The notes beneath the pieces are model-generated. The model was not told the origin of the DNA and did not search any database. It worked only from the letters and a program-made list of their open reading frames with translations. A program made the translations under genes and the position numbers. A DNA stretch of 64,000 nucleotides from Sphingobium arseniciresistens. GTDB taxonomy: Bacteria > Pseudomonadota > Alphaproteobacteria > Sphingomonadales > Sphingomonadaceae. The stretch covers positions 62,001 to 126,000 of the forward strand of contig JARFNK010000005.1 in NCBI GenBank assembly GCA_029167225.1, written 5' to 3'. Shown here one piece after another: positions 26,065 through 35,936 of the stretch. Position 1 is the stretch's first letter, and each line of letters begins with the position of its first letter.

Positions 26065-27018
26065 CTACGGGGCCAGCGGCGACGTCTGCGTCACCGGTGC
26101 GCCCGTGCCCGAACGGATCTGTCGCGGCTCCAGGATCGCGGCCGTCTCGATCAGGTCGAGCGCCCGCCGCGCTTCGCGATAGCGCCGGGCCATCTGCAGC
26201 CAGCGGTCGGCGGCGACATGGCCGGGCATGCGCTCTACCTCCGCCATCGCCGCGTCGATCCGGCCCGATTCCACCAGGCGGCGCGCGCGCTGATAGGCCT
26301 GTTCCGGCACCGGCGAGGGCGATGCCGTGCTGCGGATGGTGACAAGCCCGTTCACTTCGCGCAGCAGCGCCGACCACCAGTCCGTCTGCGGCGATACCGC
26401 AAGGTCGGGCGCGATCTCCGCAAGGCCCGCCTCCAGGTCGATCAGCGTCACCGGCTCGCGCGAGGCATTGATGATCGTCGCGACGGCGCGTGGCTGGGCC
26501 TGTCCGAAACGCAGGCGCAACTGGCCTTCGATATAGCCGAGCGGCCCCCCGCTATCGAGCGCGCGGCGGGCGGCGAAGGCCACCAGCAGCCCTTCGGCGC
26601 GCGCCGCATTGCCCGACGCCGCCTGCGCCTCGACATTGATCCGTGTCAGCCGGTCGTCCAGCTCGGCGGTGCGCAGTTCCAGCAGTTCCAGGCCATTGGC
26701 CGTAACCGGCCGCGCCGAGGCGGCCGACCGCGTATCGACCATGGGCAATTTGCCGGCCTGGGCCACCTGCGGCGCCCACCATTGCCTGATCCGGGGCATC
26801 GCCACGACGGTCGCGGCAACGCCGGCGGCAAAGCCCAGCAGCAACAGGATTGCCAGCAACGGCCCATAGGAACGGCGCCGCACCGGCATGGGCGCAGGCA
26901 TCACCGGTCCCGATGCGGGCCCAGGCCCTGGCCCGGATACAGGCACGGTCACGCCCGGTTCGATTGGCTGCTGGCCTTCCATCGCGCTCCCATGATCCAC
27001 CATTTCGTCGGACTTCAT
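26065..27018 (-). CDS. HemX-like membrane protein following hemD
   Basis: 317 aa. Pro/Gly-rich N-terminus, one membrane segment (YGPLLAILLLLGFAAGVAATVVAM, near residues 55-75), then a helical periplasmic-facing region. The position directly after hemC and hemD with ATGA overlap (ATG 27018 on the hemD stop) matches the HemX/mitofilin-like proteins found after hemD in Proteobacteria. Sequence identity to HemX is not obvious and the role in heme synthesis is unproven. A GTG two codons upstream is possible. Confidence 0.65.
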   Translation of the reverse strand: MKSDEMVDHGSAMEGQQPIEPGVTVPVSGPGPGPASGPVMPAPMPVRRRSYGPLLAILLLLGFAAGVAATVVAMPRIRQWWAPQVAQAGKLPMVDTRSAASARPVTANGLELLELRTAELDDRLTRINVEAQAASGNAARAEGLLVAFAARRALDSGGPLGYIEGQLRLRFGQAQPRAVATIINASREPVTLIDLEAGLAEIAPDLAVSPQTDWWSALLREVNGLVTIRSTASPSPVPEQAYQRARRLVESGRIDAAMAEVERMPGHVAADRWLQMARRYREARRALDLIETAAILEPRQIRSGTGAPVTQTSPLAP

Positions 27019-27689
27019 TCGCACAATCCCGTGGCAAGGGCCAGCATCGCTTCATCATCGGGTCTTGTCGCCGCCTGTGCCGAGGCCCAGCCCTCGCCAA
27101 CCTCGGCAAGAGCAGCAGGACTGATGGCGACGACATCCCATGATGACCGGTCAAAGCTGGCCGTGAGCGCCGCCAGCCGGCGCCCTGCACGGGGCGAATG
27201 GACGAGCAGGACGCTGTCCGGCGGGCTGGCCTGCGCAAAGCCTTCCGCCTCCCCGCTATCCACCGCCGCATAGACCGGCACGGAGGTCACGCGCAGCGCA
27301 CCAGGATCAAAAGGCCGGATATTATGGCCGGAAAGATGCAGGATCGCCCGATGCCCGGCGGCGGCCAGCGCATCGATCACCGCCTGCACGCCGGCCGTGC
27401 CGGCATGGACCACGTCGAAGCCGGCCTCTCGCGCCGCGGCGGCCGTCGCTGCGCCGACGGCAAAGGCCGGCAGATAGGTGTAGCGGCCAAGCTGTGGCCC
27501 GCCATGGCGCAGCGCATTGGCGCTGGTGATCATCACCGCGTCGACCAGGTTCGGTTCCGGCCCGGTCCAGGGCAGCGCCGCGACGTGGAACAGCGGATAG
27601 CAGCGCGCCGCAAGCCCCAGCGCCTGCGCCGCGGCGGCCGTGGCCGCATTGCCCGGCGCGGGCCGCAGGATGACGAGCGGCCGGCTCAT
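27015..27689 (-). CDS. hemD: Uroporphyrinogen-III synthase
   Basis: 224 aa. MSRPLVILRPAPGNAATAAAAQALG is a typical HemD start, with DAVMITSANALRHGG and VLLVHSPRAGRRLAAL further on, the two-domain pattern of the family. It closes and inverts ring D of hydroxymethylbilane from HemC. It starts 10 bp after the hemC stop and overlaps the HemX-like gene. The frame is open upstream into hemC, but AGG precedes the ATG at 27689. Confidence 0.88.
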   Translation of the reverse strand: MSRPLVILRPAPGNAATAAAAQALGLAARCYPLFHVAALPWTGPEPNLVDAVMITSANALRHGGPQLGRYTYLPAFAVGAATAAAAREAGFDVVHAGTAGVQAVIDALAAAGHRAILHLSGHNIRPFDPGALRVTSVPVYAAVDSGEAEGFAQASPPDSVLLVHSPRAGRRLAALTASFDRSSWDVVAISPAALAEVGEGWASAQAATRPDDEAMLALATGLCE

Positions 27690-27699
27690 GCAAACAACC

Positions 27700-28635
27700 T
27701 CATGCGAACAGCGCGCGCAGGGCGGGGCTGGCACGCGCCAGCAGGTCGCGGCCGAGCGCGGCCGGCGCGGCAAGATCGTCGCGGGCGAAGCGCGCCTCGC
27801 CCGTCACATGCTCGTCGCCCGCCTCGGTCAGGATTTCCGCGCGCAGGTGGATGCCCTCCCCCTCGATCACCGCCAGCGCGGCGATGGGTGAATGGCAGGT
27901 GCCGCCAAGCGCGAGCAGCAGCGCCCGCTCGGCCATCACGCAATCGAAGGTATCGATGTGCGAAATGGCGCCGAGCAGGTCGCGCACCGCGCCATTATCC
28001 GCCAGCGCCTCTATCCCCACGGCGCCCTGTGCCGGCGCGGGCAGCATCGTCTCGATGGCGATGGCCGCGCCAAGATCGCCCTGCCCCAGCCGATCGAGCC
28101 CCGCCGCCGCGAGCAGGGTGGCATCCACCTCTCCCGCGTCCAGCTTGGCCAGCCGGGTCGCGACATTGCCGCGAAACAGCACGATCCTCGCATCCGGCCG
28201 GGCGCGGCGCACCTGCGCGGCGCGGCGCGGCGAACTGGTGCCGACCACCGCGTCGGCGGGCAGCGCGGCAAGGCTCTGCGCGCCCATCAGCCGGTCGCGT
28301 ACATCGGCGCGCGGCAGCATCGCGGCGATCGCGATCGCCTCCGGCCGGATCGTCTCCACATCCTTCATGGAATGCACGGCGAAGTCGATCTCGCCATCGA
28401 TCAGTGCCCGGTCCAGCTCCTTGGTCCACAGCGCCTTGCCGCCGATTTCGGCCAGCGCGCGGTCCTGAATGCGGTCGCCGCTGGTCTTTATGGTGACGAT
28501 GCGGACGGCATCCTCATCCCAGCCATGCACGACGCGCAGGGCGGCGGCGACCATATTGGCCTGCGCCAGCGCCAGTGGCGAACCACGGGTGCCAAGGTTG
28601 AGGGGAAAGGGCGGGGAAGAAGGCTGCTCTGACAT
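27700..28635 (-). CDS. hemC: Porphobilinogen deaminase
   Basis: 311 aa. LGTRGSPLALAQANMVAAAL, FAVHSMKDVETIRPE and the cofactor-binding cysteine in LGGTCHSPIAALAVIEG are diagnostic. It polymerises four porphobilinogen units to hydroxymethylbilane on a dipyrromethane cofactor. First gene of hemC-hemD-hemX; divergent from tsaD with only 43 bp between, a pairing common in Alphaproteobacteria. Confidence 0.95.
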   Translation of the reverse strand: MSEQPSSPPFPLNLGTRGSPLALAQANMVAAALRVVHGWDEDAVRIVTIKTSGDRIQDRALAEIGGKALWTKELDRALIDGEIDFAVHSMKDVETIRPEAIAIAAMLPRADVRDRLMGAQSLAALPADAVVGTSSPRRAAQVRRARPDARIVLFRGNVATRLAKLDAGEVDATLLAAAGLDRLGQGDLGAAIAIETMLPAPAQGAVGIEALADNGAVRDLLGAISHIDTFDCVMAERALLLALGGTCHSPIAALAVIEGEGIHLRAEILTEAGDEHVTGEARFARDDLAAPAALGRDLLARASPALRALFA

Positions 28636-28678
28636 ATCGGCTTTTCTCTAGAGACCATGACGACTAGAGGGAAGCGCA

Positions 28679-29713
28679 ATGACCATCATCCTCGGCCTGG
28701 AATCGAGCTGCGACGAAACGGCAGCGGCGCTGGTGACGGGCGAGGGCAAGATTCTTGCCCACCGCCTCGCCACGCAGGAGGCGGAGCATCGCCCCTATGG
28801 CGGCGTCGTGCCGGAAATCGCGGCGCGTGCCCATGTAGAAGCGCTGACCCCGTTGATCGAGGGCGCCTTCGCCGATGCCGGGCTGACCCTTGCCGATGTC
28901 GACGCCATTGCCGCGACGGCGGGACCGGGGCTGATCGGCGGCGTGATGGTGGGCCTCGTCACCGGCAAGGCGCTGGCCCATGCCGCCGGCAAGCCGCTGG
29001 TGGCGGTCAACCATCTGGAGGGCCATGCGCTCTCACCCCGCCTTGCCGATCCCTCGCTGCAATTCCCCTATCTGCTGCTGCTGGTCTCGGGCGGCCATTG
29101 CCAGCTGCTGCTGGTGCGCGGCGTGGGCGACTATGCCCGGCTGGCGACGACGATCGACGATGCGGCGGGCGAGGCCTTCGACAAGACAGCGAAGCTGCTG
29201 GGCCTTGGCTATCCCGGCGGGCCGGCGGTGGAACGCGCCGCCGCGAGCGGCAACCCCAAGGCCGTGCCCCTGCCCCGCCCCCTGCTAGGCACGGACGAGC
29301 CGCATTTCTCCTTCGCCGGCCTCAAGAGCGCGGTGATGCGCGCCGCCCAGTCGGGCCAGCACAGGATGGAAGACATCGCCGCGAGCTTCCAGCAGGCGGT
29401 GATCGATTGCCTGGTCGACCGCAGCCGGCGGCAGATGATCGCGAGCGAGGGCATCACCGCCTTCGTCGTCGCGGGCGGCGTTGCGGCAAACAACGCCATT
29501 CGCGGCGCGCTGGAAGCGCTGGCGGCCGAACATGGCCTGCCCTTCGTCGCGCCGCCGCTATGGCTGTGTACGGATAATGGCGCGATGATCGCATGGGCCG
29601 GGGCCGAACGGCTGGCGCTGGGGCTGACGGACGGACTGGACGTGGCGGCACGGCCGCGCTGGCCGCTCGATCCATCGGCGGAAAAGGCACGCGGGGCAGG
29701 GGTCAAGGCATGA
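28679..29713 (+). CDS. tsaD: tRNA N6-adenosine threonylcarbamoyltransferase
   Basis: 344 aa. [16 protein letters not shown] is the ASKHA start, the metal-binding HLEGH is near residue 115, and [17 protein letters not shown] lies in the C-terminal part. It transfers threonylcarbamoyl to A37 of ANN-decoding tRNAs. GAGGGAAG precedes the ATG. The stop overlaps the gpsA start (ATGA), an arrangement seen in many Alphaproteobacteria. Confidence 0.95.
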   Translation: MTIILGLESSCDETAAALVTGEGKILAHRLATQEAEHRPYGGVVPEIAARAHVEALTPLIEGAFADAGLTLADVDAIAATAGPGLIGGVMVGLVTGKALAHAAGKPLVAVNHLEGHALSPRLADPSLQFPYLLLLVSGGHCQLLLVRGVGDYARLATTIDDAAGEAFDKTAKLLGLGYPGGPAVERAAASGNPKAVPLPRPLLGTDEPHFSFAGLKSAVMRAAQSGQHRMEDIAASFQQAVIDCLVDRSRRQMIASEGITAFVVAGGVAANNAIRGALEALAAEHGLPFVAPPLWLCTDNGAMIAWAGAERLALGLTDGLDVAARPRWPLDPSAEKARGAGVKA

Positions 29714-30681
29714 AGATCGGCGTGTTGGGTGCGGGCGCATGGGGCACGGCGCTGGCGCAGGTCGCCGCCGCCGGTGGTGATCCGGTGCTGCTATGGGCCT
29801 TCGAGCCCGAAGTGGTGGCAGAGGTCAACGCCGCCCACCGCAACCCGCTCTATCTGGACGGCGTCGCGCTGGCCCCCAGCCTGACCGCGACCGGCGACAT
29901 GGCGGACCTTGCGGCCTGCGACGCGCTGCTGGTCGTCACCCCGGCGCAGCATCTGCGCGGCATCATCGCCGCCGCGCCCGCCGGCATCCCGCTGATCCTC
30001 TGCGCCAAGGGCATAGAGGCGGGCACCGGCCTGCTGATGTCCGAAGTCGCTGAGCAGGTGCGGCCCGGATCGCCCATCGCCGTGCTTTCCGGCCCGTCCT
30101 TTGCGCATGAAGTCGCGCGCGGCCTGCCCTGCGCGCTGACCCTCGCCTGCGCAGACGCGGATCTGGGCGCGCAGATCGCCGCCCGGATCGCCCGCCCCGC
30201 CTTCCGCCTCTACCTGTCCGACGATGTGATCGGCGCGGAGATCGGCGGCGCGGTGAAGAATGTGCTCGCCATCGGCTGCGGTGTGGCCGAGGGCGCAGGG
30301 CTGGGCCTCAACGCCCGCGCGGCGCTCATCAGCCGGGGCTTTGCGGAGATGACGCGCTTCGGACTTGCTCGTGGCGGCCGCACGGAGACGCTCGCCGGCC
30401 TTGCTGGGCTGGGCGATCTCGTCCTCACCTGTTCCTCCACCGATTCGCGGAATTTCTCGCTGGGCAAGGCCCTGGGCCAGGGCGTGCCGGCGGCGGAATT
30501 GCTGGCGAACCGCCGGACCGTCGCGGAAGGCGCGTTCACCGCGCCGGTATTACATGACGCCGCGCGCACGGCAGGGGTCGACATGCCCATCGTCGAGGCT
30601 GTATGCGCGCTGCTCGACGGGAAGGCACCGGTCGGCGCCATCGTCGAAGCGCTGCTCGCCCGCCCCCTGCGCACGGAATAA
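29710..30681 (+). CDS. gpsA: Glycerol-3-phosphate dehydrogenase (NAD(P)+)
   Basis: 323 aa. [14 protein letters not shown] is the cofactor-binding motif, [17 protein letters not shown] and [12 protein letters not shown] contain the conserved catalytic lysine region, and [14 protein letters not shown] follows. It reduces dihydroxyacetone phosphate to sn-glycerol-3-phosphate for phospholipid synthesis. Start ATG overlaps the tsaD stop. The 67-bp gap after it leads to the flippase, so one transcript is likely. Confidence 0.95.
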   Translation: MKIGVLGAGAWGTALAQVAAAGGDPVLLWAFEPEVVAEVNAAHRNPLYLDGVALAPSLTATGDMADLAACDALLVVTPAQHLRGIIAAAPAGIPLILCAKGIEAGTGLLMSEVAEQVRPGSPIAVLSGPSFAHEVARGLPCALTLACADADLGAQIAARIARPAFRLYLSDDVIGAEIGGAVKNVLAIGCGVAEGAGLGLNARAALISRGFAEMTRFGLARGGRTETLAGLAGLGDLVLTCSSTDSRNFSLGKALGQGVPAAELLANRRTVAEGAFTAPVLHDAARTAGVDMPIVEAVCALLDGKAPVGAIVEALLARPLRTE

Positions 30682-30748
30682 CCTTTCGCGTTCGGGCCAT
30701 TTTCCCATAGCATTCATTCCAAGACGAGACGCAGGGCAGAGGACGCAT

Positions 30749-32278
30749 TTGGCGGCGAACGCAACTTCAGGCCCCGACAAGGGCGTAACGCCCACGCACC
30801 CTGCGCAGGATGAGGAAGACATCGCCGCGCTCGCCAAGGGCGGGCGTACGAACATCTTCGGCTTTCTGTTGCGCCTTGCCGCGCGCCTGCCCTTCCTGTT
30901 CGTCGCCGGGCGCCTTTATGGCCCGGACGTGCTGGGGCGCTTTGCCTATGCCATCCTGGTGGTCGAATTTGCCGCGCAGCTCGCAACGCTCGGGCTGAAG
31001 CGCGGCCTTGCCGGCGAGCTTTCGCGCACGGACCGCCCCCACGCCCATGTCGTGACCGATGCCATGCTGGTGACGCTGATCGCCGCGCTCGCCGCCGCAG
31101 CCGTGCTGATGGCCTTTCCGCAGGCGATGTTCCCCAATAGCGGTCTCAACGGCCTCGACCGGCTGCTGCCGCTCATCATCATCGCAGTCGCGGGATCGGA
31201 CGTGGCGCTGGCCGCCTGCGCCTATCGCTTCGACATCGGCGCGACGGTGCGCGCGCGCTCCATCATCGAGCCATGGACGATCAGCATCGGCGCCCTCGCC
31301 TTCTGCTTCTATTCCACGCGGGACGGGCTGATCCTCTCCTATGTGCTCTCGATGATCGCCGCGCTGGTCGCCTCGATCATCCCGATGAGCCGCCATTATG
31401 GCTTGCCCGTCGGCTGGCGCCCCTCCCCCATGCGGCTGTGGCGCATGGCACGGCACAACCTGCCGCTCGCCGCCGCCGACGCGGTGGAATGGGGATCGCG
31501 CCGGCTGGACATGGCGATCCTGGGCCTGTTCTCGACGCCGTTCGTGGTCGGCATCTATTATGTCGCGCAGCAGGTCGCCTCGCTGCCGCAGAAGCTCAAG
31601 ACCAGCTTCGATCCCATCCTTGGCCCGGTCATCACCCGCAACCTGGCCGATGGCAACCTGACCGGCATCGCCCGGCAGGTGAGCCAGGTCGGCTTCTGGA
31701 TCATCGCCGCGCAGGCCGGCATTGCCCTCGCGCTGGGCCTGCCCGGCGAGGCGGTGATGGGGTTGGTCGGCAAGGAATTTGTCGGCGGCACCGGCGCGCT
31801 CGCCTTCCTGCTCGCCGCCGAGGTGGTCGCCGCGACCGCCGTGGTCAGCGAATCCGCGCTCGTCTACATGGCGCGGATGCGCAACCTGATGATCTCGCTG
31901 GGCATGATCGCGCTGCAGGCGACGCTCAGCTTCGCGCTCATCATGGTCGCGCGCCGGCTGGAGCTTGGCCCGCTCGCGGTCGCGGCCGCCCCGGCGCTGG
32001 CGCTGTGCATGGCGCTGGGCGTCGGCTCGTTGGTGAAGGCGCGCCTGCTCTCCAGCCTGCTCGACGCACCGGTCAACGCCTGGCGCTGGGCGCTGCTGTG
32101 GGCGGCCGCCGTGGGCGCGCTCATCGGCGCCGCCTTCGTGGCCCTTCCGCCGCATCTGGAATGGGTGGAGCTTGTGTTCGGCGTGCCGGCCATTCTCGCC
32201 GGCTATGGCTTCGTCATCTGGCGCCGGGGCTTCGGGCCGGACGACCGCGCCCTCTTCCGCCGCGCGCAGCCGACCTGA
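30749..32278 (+). CDS. Polysaccharide flippase / oligosaccharide exporter (MATE-like, Wzx type)
   Basis: 509 aa with twelve to fourteen hydrophobic segments. TNIFGFLLRLAARLPFLFVAG at the N-terminus and RLYGPDVLGRFAYAILVVEFA are typical of Wzx-like polysaccharide_synt proteins. It would flip a lipid-linked glycan across the inner membrane. I chose the TTG at 30749: it follows CAGAGG at good spacing and no ATG precedes the first membrane segment in a suitable place. Starting earlier would run into gpsA. No glycosyltransferases are nearby, so the glycan is unknown. Confidence 0.8.
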   Translation: MAANATSGPDKGVTPTHPAQDEEDIAALAKGGRTNIFGFLLRLAARLPFLFVAGRLYGPDVLGRFAYAILVVEFAAQLATLGLKRGLAGELSRTDRPHAHVVTDAMLVTLIAALAAAAVLMAFPQAMFPNSGLNGLDRLLPLIIIAVAGSDVALAACAYRFDIGATVRARSIIEPWTISIGALAFCFYSTRDGLILSYVLSMIAALVASIIPMSRHYGLPVGWRPSPMRLWRMARHNLPLAAADAVEWGSRRLDMAILGLFSTPFVVGIYYVAQQVASLPQKLKTSFDPILGPVITRNLADGNLTGIARQVSQVGFWIIAAQAGIALALGLPGEAVMGLVGKEFVGGTGALAFLLAAEVVAATAVVSESALVYMARMRNLMISLGMIALQATLSFALIMVARRLELGPLAVAAAPALALCMALGVGSLVKARLLSSLLDAPVNAWRWALLWAAAVGALIGAAFVALPPHLEWVELVFGVPAILAGYGFVIWRRGFGPDDRALFRRAQPT

Positions 32279-32291
32279 AGAGCCTCCCACG

Positions 32292-32317
32292 AAAAAGGGG
32301 GCCTTTTCAGACCCCCT
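32292..32317 (-). terminator. Intrinsic terminator for the PfkB-kinase gene
   Basis: On the minus strand AGGGGG (32317-32312), loop of ten, CCCCCT (32301-32296) and then TTTTT before CG. It lies 26 bp past the kinase stop. Reading on the plus strand there is no T-run, so it mainly serves the minus strand. Confidence 0.75.
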
Positions 32318-32342
32318 GTTCCGATGTTGCTGTAACGATGGT

Positions 32343-33338
32343 TCAGCCGAGCAGCTTCGCCTTCATCAGCTTGAGGTCCGCTTCCGGCCGCGCGCCATAA
32401 TGCGAGATCACCTCAGCCGCCGCCGCAGCGCCCAGCGTCAGGCAGGCCGAAGGATCGCGCCCCTCGATCAACGCCGCCAGATAGCCCGCCGCGAACAGGT
32501 CGCCCGCCCCGGTAGTGTCGACGATCCGCTCGACCGGCGCCGCCTGCACCTCATGGCGCTGGCCATCGACGATCGCGACCGCGCCCTTTTCACTGCGGGT
32601 CGAGACCAGCACCGGCACCTTGCCCGCGAGTGCCGCCAGCGCGGATTCGAAATCGCCCGTTTCCGTCAGCGACGCGATCTCGCCCTCGTTGGAGAACAGG
32701 ATGTCGATCATGCCCTGGTCGATCAGGTCCATGAAGTCGGCGCGGTGGCGATCGATGACGAAGGTATCGGAAAGCGTGAAGGCCACCTTGCGGCCGGCCT
32801 CGCGCGCCATGGCGATGGCAGAGCGCATCGCCGCGCGCGGCTCCTCGGGATCCCACAGATAGCCCTCCAGATAGAGGATGCCGGCCGACTGGATGAGATC
32901 GCGGTCGATCGCGGCGGCCGGCAGGAACTGCGAGGCACCCAGGAAGGTGTTCATCGTGCGCTGGGCGTCCGGCGTCACCAGGATGAGGCAGCGGGCCGTC
33001 GGCGGCTCGCTTTCGCGCGTCGGCGTGTCGAAATGGATGCCCAGCGCGCGGATGTCATGCGCGAAGACCGCGCCCAGCTGGTCCTGCGCCACCTGGCCGA
33101 TGAAGCCGCAGCGCGCGCCCAGCATGGCGATACCCGCCAGCGTGTTCGCCGCCGAACCGCCGCTGATCTCGATCGCGGCACCCATGTCCGCATAGAGCAA
33201 TTCGGCCATCTGCGTGTCGATCAGCTGCATGCCGCCCTTGGTGAGCGCGTGGCTGGCGAGCAGCGCATCGTCTGCGCGGGCGATGACGTCGACGATCGCA
33301 TTGCCGATGGCGACGATGTCGAGGCTGGGCTGGGTCAT
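32343..33338 (-). CDS. PfkB-family carbohydrate/adenosine kinase
   Basis: 331 aa. ISGGSAANTLAGIAMLG is PfkB signature 1 and VDTTGAGDLFAAGYLAALI signature 2 with the catalytic Asp in GAGD. The family includes adenosine kinase, ribokinase and fructokinases; the adenosine-kinase-like sequence IVAIGNAIVDVIARADDALL is common in alphaproteobacterial annotated adenosine kinases. ATG 33338 is preceded by CAGGAA. The frame is open far upstream but overlaps the divergent EI24 gene there. Confidence 0.9.
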   Translation of the reverse strand: MTQPSLDIVAIGNAIVDVIARADDALLASHALTKGGMQLIDTQMAELLYADMGAAIEISGGSAANTLAGIAMLGARCGFIGQVAQDQLGAVFAHDIRALGIHFDTPTRESEPPTARCLILVTPDAQRTMNTFLGASQFLPAAAIDRDLIQSAGILYLEGYLWDPEEPRAAMRSAIAMAREAGRKVAFTLSDTFVIDRHRADFMDLIDQGMIDILFSNEGEIASLTETGDFESALAALAGKVPVLVSTRSEKGAVAIVDGQRHEVQAAPVERIVDTTGAGDLFAAGYLAALIEGRDPSACLTLGAAAAAEVISHYGARPEADLKLMKAKLLG

Positions 33339-33482
33339 GCGTGTTCCTGAAACTGGCGTGGAAAAGGCGCCCGGCAGAGCCTGCGGGCGATGGTTATGAT
33401 CCCCCGCATAAATGCCCCGCCGCGCGGAGGCAACCGGGGGCGGCGATTGACGCAGGCGGGCGCGGCGGGGATAAGCATTGCC

Positions 33483-34178
33483 ATGATCGCAAAGGCGCTG
33501 TGGCGGGCTCTGCCCCAGATATTCCATCCCGCCGCCCGCGCGGTGCTCTTCAAATCCATGGCGCTGACGCTGATCGTCTTCGCGGGCGCCGGCGTGCTCG
33601 CATGGCTGGGGCTGCGCGCCTTCTTCATATGGATCGGCTGGGAGGGCACGGGCAGCAGCCTGGCGCAGGCCGCGGGCGCCGCCGCCATGGCCATATTGAT
33701 CGGCTGGTTGCTGTTCCGCACGGTCGCGACCATCATGGTCGGCCTGTTTTCCGATGCGGTCGTCGTCGCGGTGGAGCGCGAGAGCTATCCCGGCGCGGCA
33801 CGCACCGCGCGGCCGGTGACGTTCGCGGCAGGCGCGGGCCTCGCGCTGCGATCGGTCGGGCGGAATCTCGGCTGGAATTTCCTCGCCCTGCCCTTCTACA
33901 TCGCGCTGCTGGTGACGGGGGTCGGCACGATGCTGCTGTTCCTGGCGGTGAACGCCTATGTCGCCGGGCGCGACCTCGCCGACATGGTCGAGAGCCGCCA
34001 TCCGGACCTTCACGCCATCCCGCCACGCGCCCGCTGGCTGATGGGGCTCGTTTCGGCGCTCCTCTTCCTGGTGCCCGTCGTGAACCTGCTTGCGCCGATC
34101 TGGAGCGCGGCTATGGCCGTGCACATTCTGCATGGCCGCGACCGGCCGCGACCGGAGGGAGAAGGCGCCAGTGGCTGA
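33483..34178 (+). CDS. EI24-domain membrane protein (CysZ-like)
   Basis: 231 aa with four hydrophobic segments (LTLIVFAGAGVLAWLGLRAFF, AAMAILIGWLLFRTVATIMVGLF, ALPFYIALLVTGVGTMLLFLA, MGLVSALLFLVPVVNLLAP). RSVGRNLGWNFLALPFY and LVPVVNLLAPIW are EI24/CysZ motifs. CysZ is a sulfate permease in enterics; the alphaproteobacterial relatives are uncharacterised. The start ATG was chosen after a basic leader; it overlaps the downstream lipoprotein by 8 bp. Confidence 0.8.
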   Translation: MIAKALWRALPQIFHPAARAVLFKSMALTLIVFAGAGVLAWLGLRAFFIWIGWEGTGSSLAQAAGAAAMAILIGWLLFRTVATIMVGLFSDAVVVAVERESYPGAARTARPVTFAAGAGLALRSVGRNLGWNFLALPFYIALLVTGVGTMLLFLAVNAYVAGRDLADMVESRHPDLHAIPPRARWLMGLVSALLFLVPVVNLLAPIWSAAMAVHILHGRDRPRPEGEGASG

Positions 34179-34620
34179 AGCGACGATGCAGCGGGCGATC
34201 CGGCCAATAATCCCACAGGCAATCCGGCAGCCATGGCGACAGGCGGGCGCTTTCACGCGCCGCTGGGCGCTCGCCCTCGGGTCCGCGATGGCGCTCTCCG
34301 CCTGCGCCGCCGTGCCGCAGGGCGGGCCGAGCGTGGCCCCGCAGCCCCCGGTGATGCCGAGCGCCGGCAGCTATGCCAAGGCACCCGAGCTGATGGGCCT
34401 CACCGCCCGCGCGCTCACCGGCATGTTCGGCCAGCCCCGGCTCGACATCCGTGAGCAGACGATGCGCAAGCTGCAATTCGCCAATGGCCGGTGCGTGCTG
34501 GACGCCTATCTCTATCCGCAGGGGAAGAAGGAACCGGCCGTCGCCCATGTCGACGCGCGGCTGCCCAATGGCACGGATACCGACGTTCAGGGCTGCGCGG
34601 CGACCTTGCGGGTCAAATAG
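34171..34620 (+). CDS. Hypothetical lipoprotein
   Basis: 149 aa from GTG 34171. A signal sequence ends in the lipobox ALSAC (near residue 45), so it should be lipidated. The mature part (LMGLTARALTGMFGQPRLDIREQTMRKLQFANGRC-like region, split here) resembles small outer-membrane lipoproteins; I do not recognise the family. GGAGGGAGAAGG precedes the GTG; an ATG at 34186 is the alternative. Overlaps the EI24 gene, so translationally coupled. Confidence 0.65.
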   Translation: MAEATMQRAIRPIIPQAIRQPWRQAGAFTRRWALALGSAMALSACAAVPQGGPSVAPQPPVMPSAGSYAKAPELMGLTARALTGMFGQPRLDIREQTMRKLQFANGRCVLDAYLYPQGKKEPAVAHVDARLPNGTDTDVQGCAATLRVK

Positions 34621-34668
34621 CCCTGCCCGTCCGGGCGCTGTCTCCCCAAATGCCGGCCCGCCAGCACG

Positions 34669-35889
34669 CTATGCCATCGCCAGCACCATGTTGCGCACCT
34701 GGGGATAGACCTGCTTCTCCCATTTGCTGCCGGCGAAGATGCCATAATGGCCCACGCCGGGCTGCAGATGGTGGCGCTTGAGATGCGGGCGCAGGCTTGA
34801 GCAGAGCAGGTGCGCGGCCGATGTCTGGCCGACCGCGCAGATGTCGTCCCGCTCGCCCTCCACGGTCAGCAGCGCGGTGCGATGGATCGCCTCCGGCCTC
34901 ACGGGCCGACCGCGATGGGTCAGCTCGCCCGACGCAAGGGCCGCGCGCTGGAACACGATGTCGACGGTCTCCAGATAATATTCGGCCGGCATGTCGAGCA
35001 CGGCGAAATATTCGTCGTAGAAAGTCTTGATCTTCGCCGCTTCCACGGGCTCGCCATCGGCCAGATGCTGGTAGAGCTTGCGATATTGCGCGCCATGCCG
35101 TTCCATGTTCATCGACATGAAGGCGATCAGTTGGAGGAAGCCGGGATAGACCCGGCGCCCGCCGCCCATGTGGCGCAGCGGCACATGCGAGATCAGGTTC
35201 TTCTCGAACCAGTCGAGCGACTTGCTGGTCGCGAGCCTGTTGACGACGGTGGGCGACACCCGCGTATCCACCGGCCCGCCCATCAGCGTCATCGTGCGCG
35301 GCTGGCTCGGATCATTATCCTCCGCCATCAGCGCGACGGCGGCCAGCGCGGGGACACAGGGCTGGCACACCGCCAGGATGTTGGTGCGCGGCCCCAGATC
35401 CTGGATGAAGTGGATCACATAATCGACATAGTCCTCGAAGCCGAAGCGGCCCGCCGACAGGGGCACGTCCCGCGCATTCTTCCAGTCGGTGATATACACG
35501 TCATGGTCGCGCAGCAGCGTGTGGACGGTATCGCGCAGCAGGGTCGCGAAATGGCCGGAGAGCGGCGCGATGACCAGCATCTTGGGCTGTGGCGCGCCGA
35601 CATCGTCCTTGGCGAAATGCAGCAGGTTGCCGAACGGCAGGTCGGTGATGACCTCTTCCCGCACGCTGACGATGGCGTTGCCGGACTGGACCTGCGTAAT
35701 GTCATAGGATGGCCGGTCATGGGTGAACCTGGCCGAAAGCAGGATGTCTGCCAGCGCGAATCCCCGCCGCGCCATCGGCCCCTGCCCCAGCATGCCCCAG
35801 CTGTCGCGCCATGACAGCGAAAGCTGGGCCGCCAGGCGAAGCGGCGTCATCGCATCGGTAAAGGCCTGATATCCCTGATACAAAAACAT
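34669..35889 (-). CDS. phaZ: Intracellular polyhydroxyalkanoate depolymerase
   Basis: 406 aa. The start MFLYQGYQAFTDAMTPLR and the nucleophile region LAVCQPCVPALAAVALMAED match the intracellular PhaZ family, in which a cysteine acts in place of serine, with Asp and His (PGVGHYGIFAG) completing the triad. It degrades native PHB granules to mobilise stored carbon. ATG 35889 follows GGGGGAC; upstream lies an 8-bp inverted repeat in the leader (35897-35936). Divergent from the GST gene. Confidence 0.9.
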   Translation of the reverse strand: MFLYQGYQAFTDAMTPLRLAAQLSLSWRDSWGMLGQGPMARRGFALADILLSARFTHDRPSYDITQVQSGNAIVSVREEVITDLPFGNLLHFAKDDVGAPQPKMLVIAPLSGHFATLLRDTVHTLLRDHDVYITDWKNARDVPLSAGRFGFEDYVDYVIHFIQDLGPRTNILAVCQPCVPALAAVALMAEDNDPSQPRTMTLMGGPVDTRVSPTVVNRLATSKSLDWFEKNLISHVPLRHMGGGRRVYPGFLQLIAFMSMNMERHGAQYRKLYQHLADGEPVEAAKIKTFYDEYFAVLDMPAEYYLETVDIVFQRAALASGELTHRGRPVRPEAIHRTALLTVEGERDDICAVGQTSAAHLLCSSLRPHLKRHHLQPGVGHYGIFAGSKWEKQVYPQVRNMVLAMA

Positions 35890-35896
35890 GTCCCCC

Positions 35897-35936
35897 GAAC
35901 CACCGCCGGGCATCCGCCTTCTGATCGAGGTGGTTC
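35897..35936 (-). other. Inverted repeat in the phaZ 5' leader
   Basis: GAACCACC (35897-35904) and GGTGGTTC (35929-35936) are perfect 8-base arms, 24 bases apart. On the phaZ transcript the 3' arm ends directly before the GGGGGAC ribosome site and the ATG, so folding could affect translation. Alternatively it is a protein-binding dyad. Confidence 0.5.
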
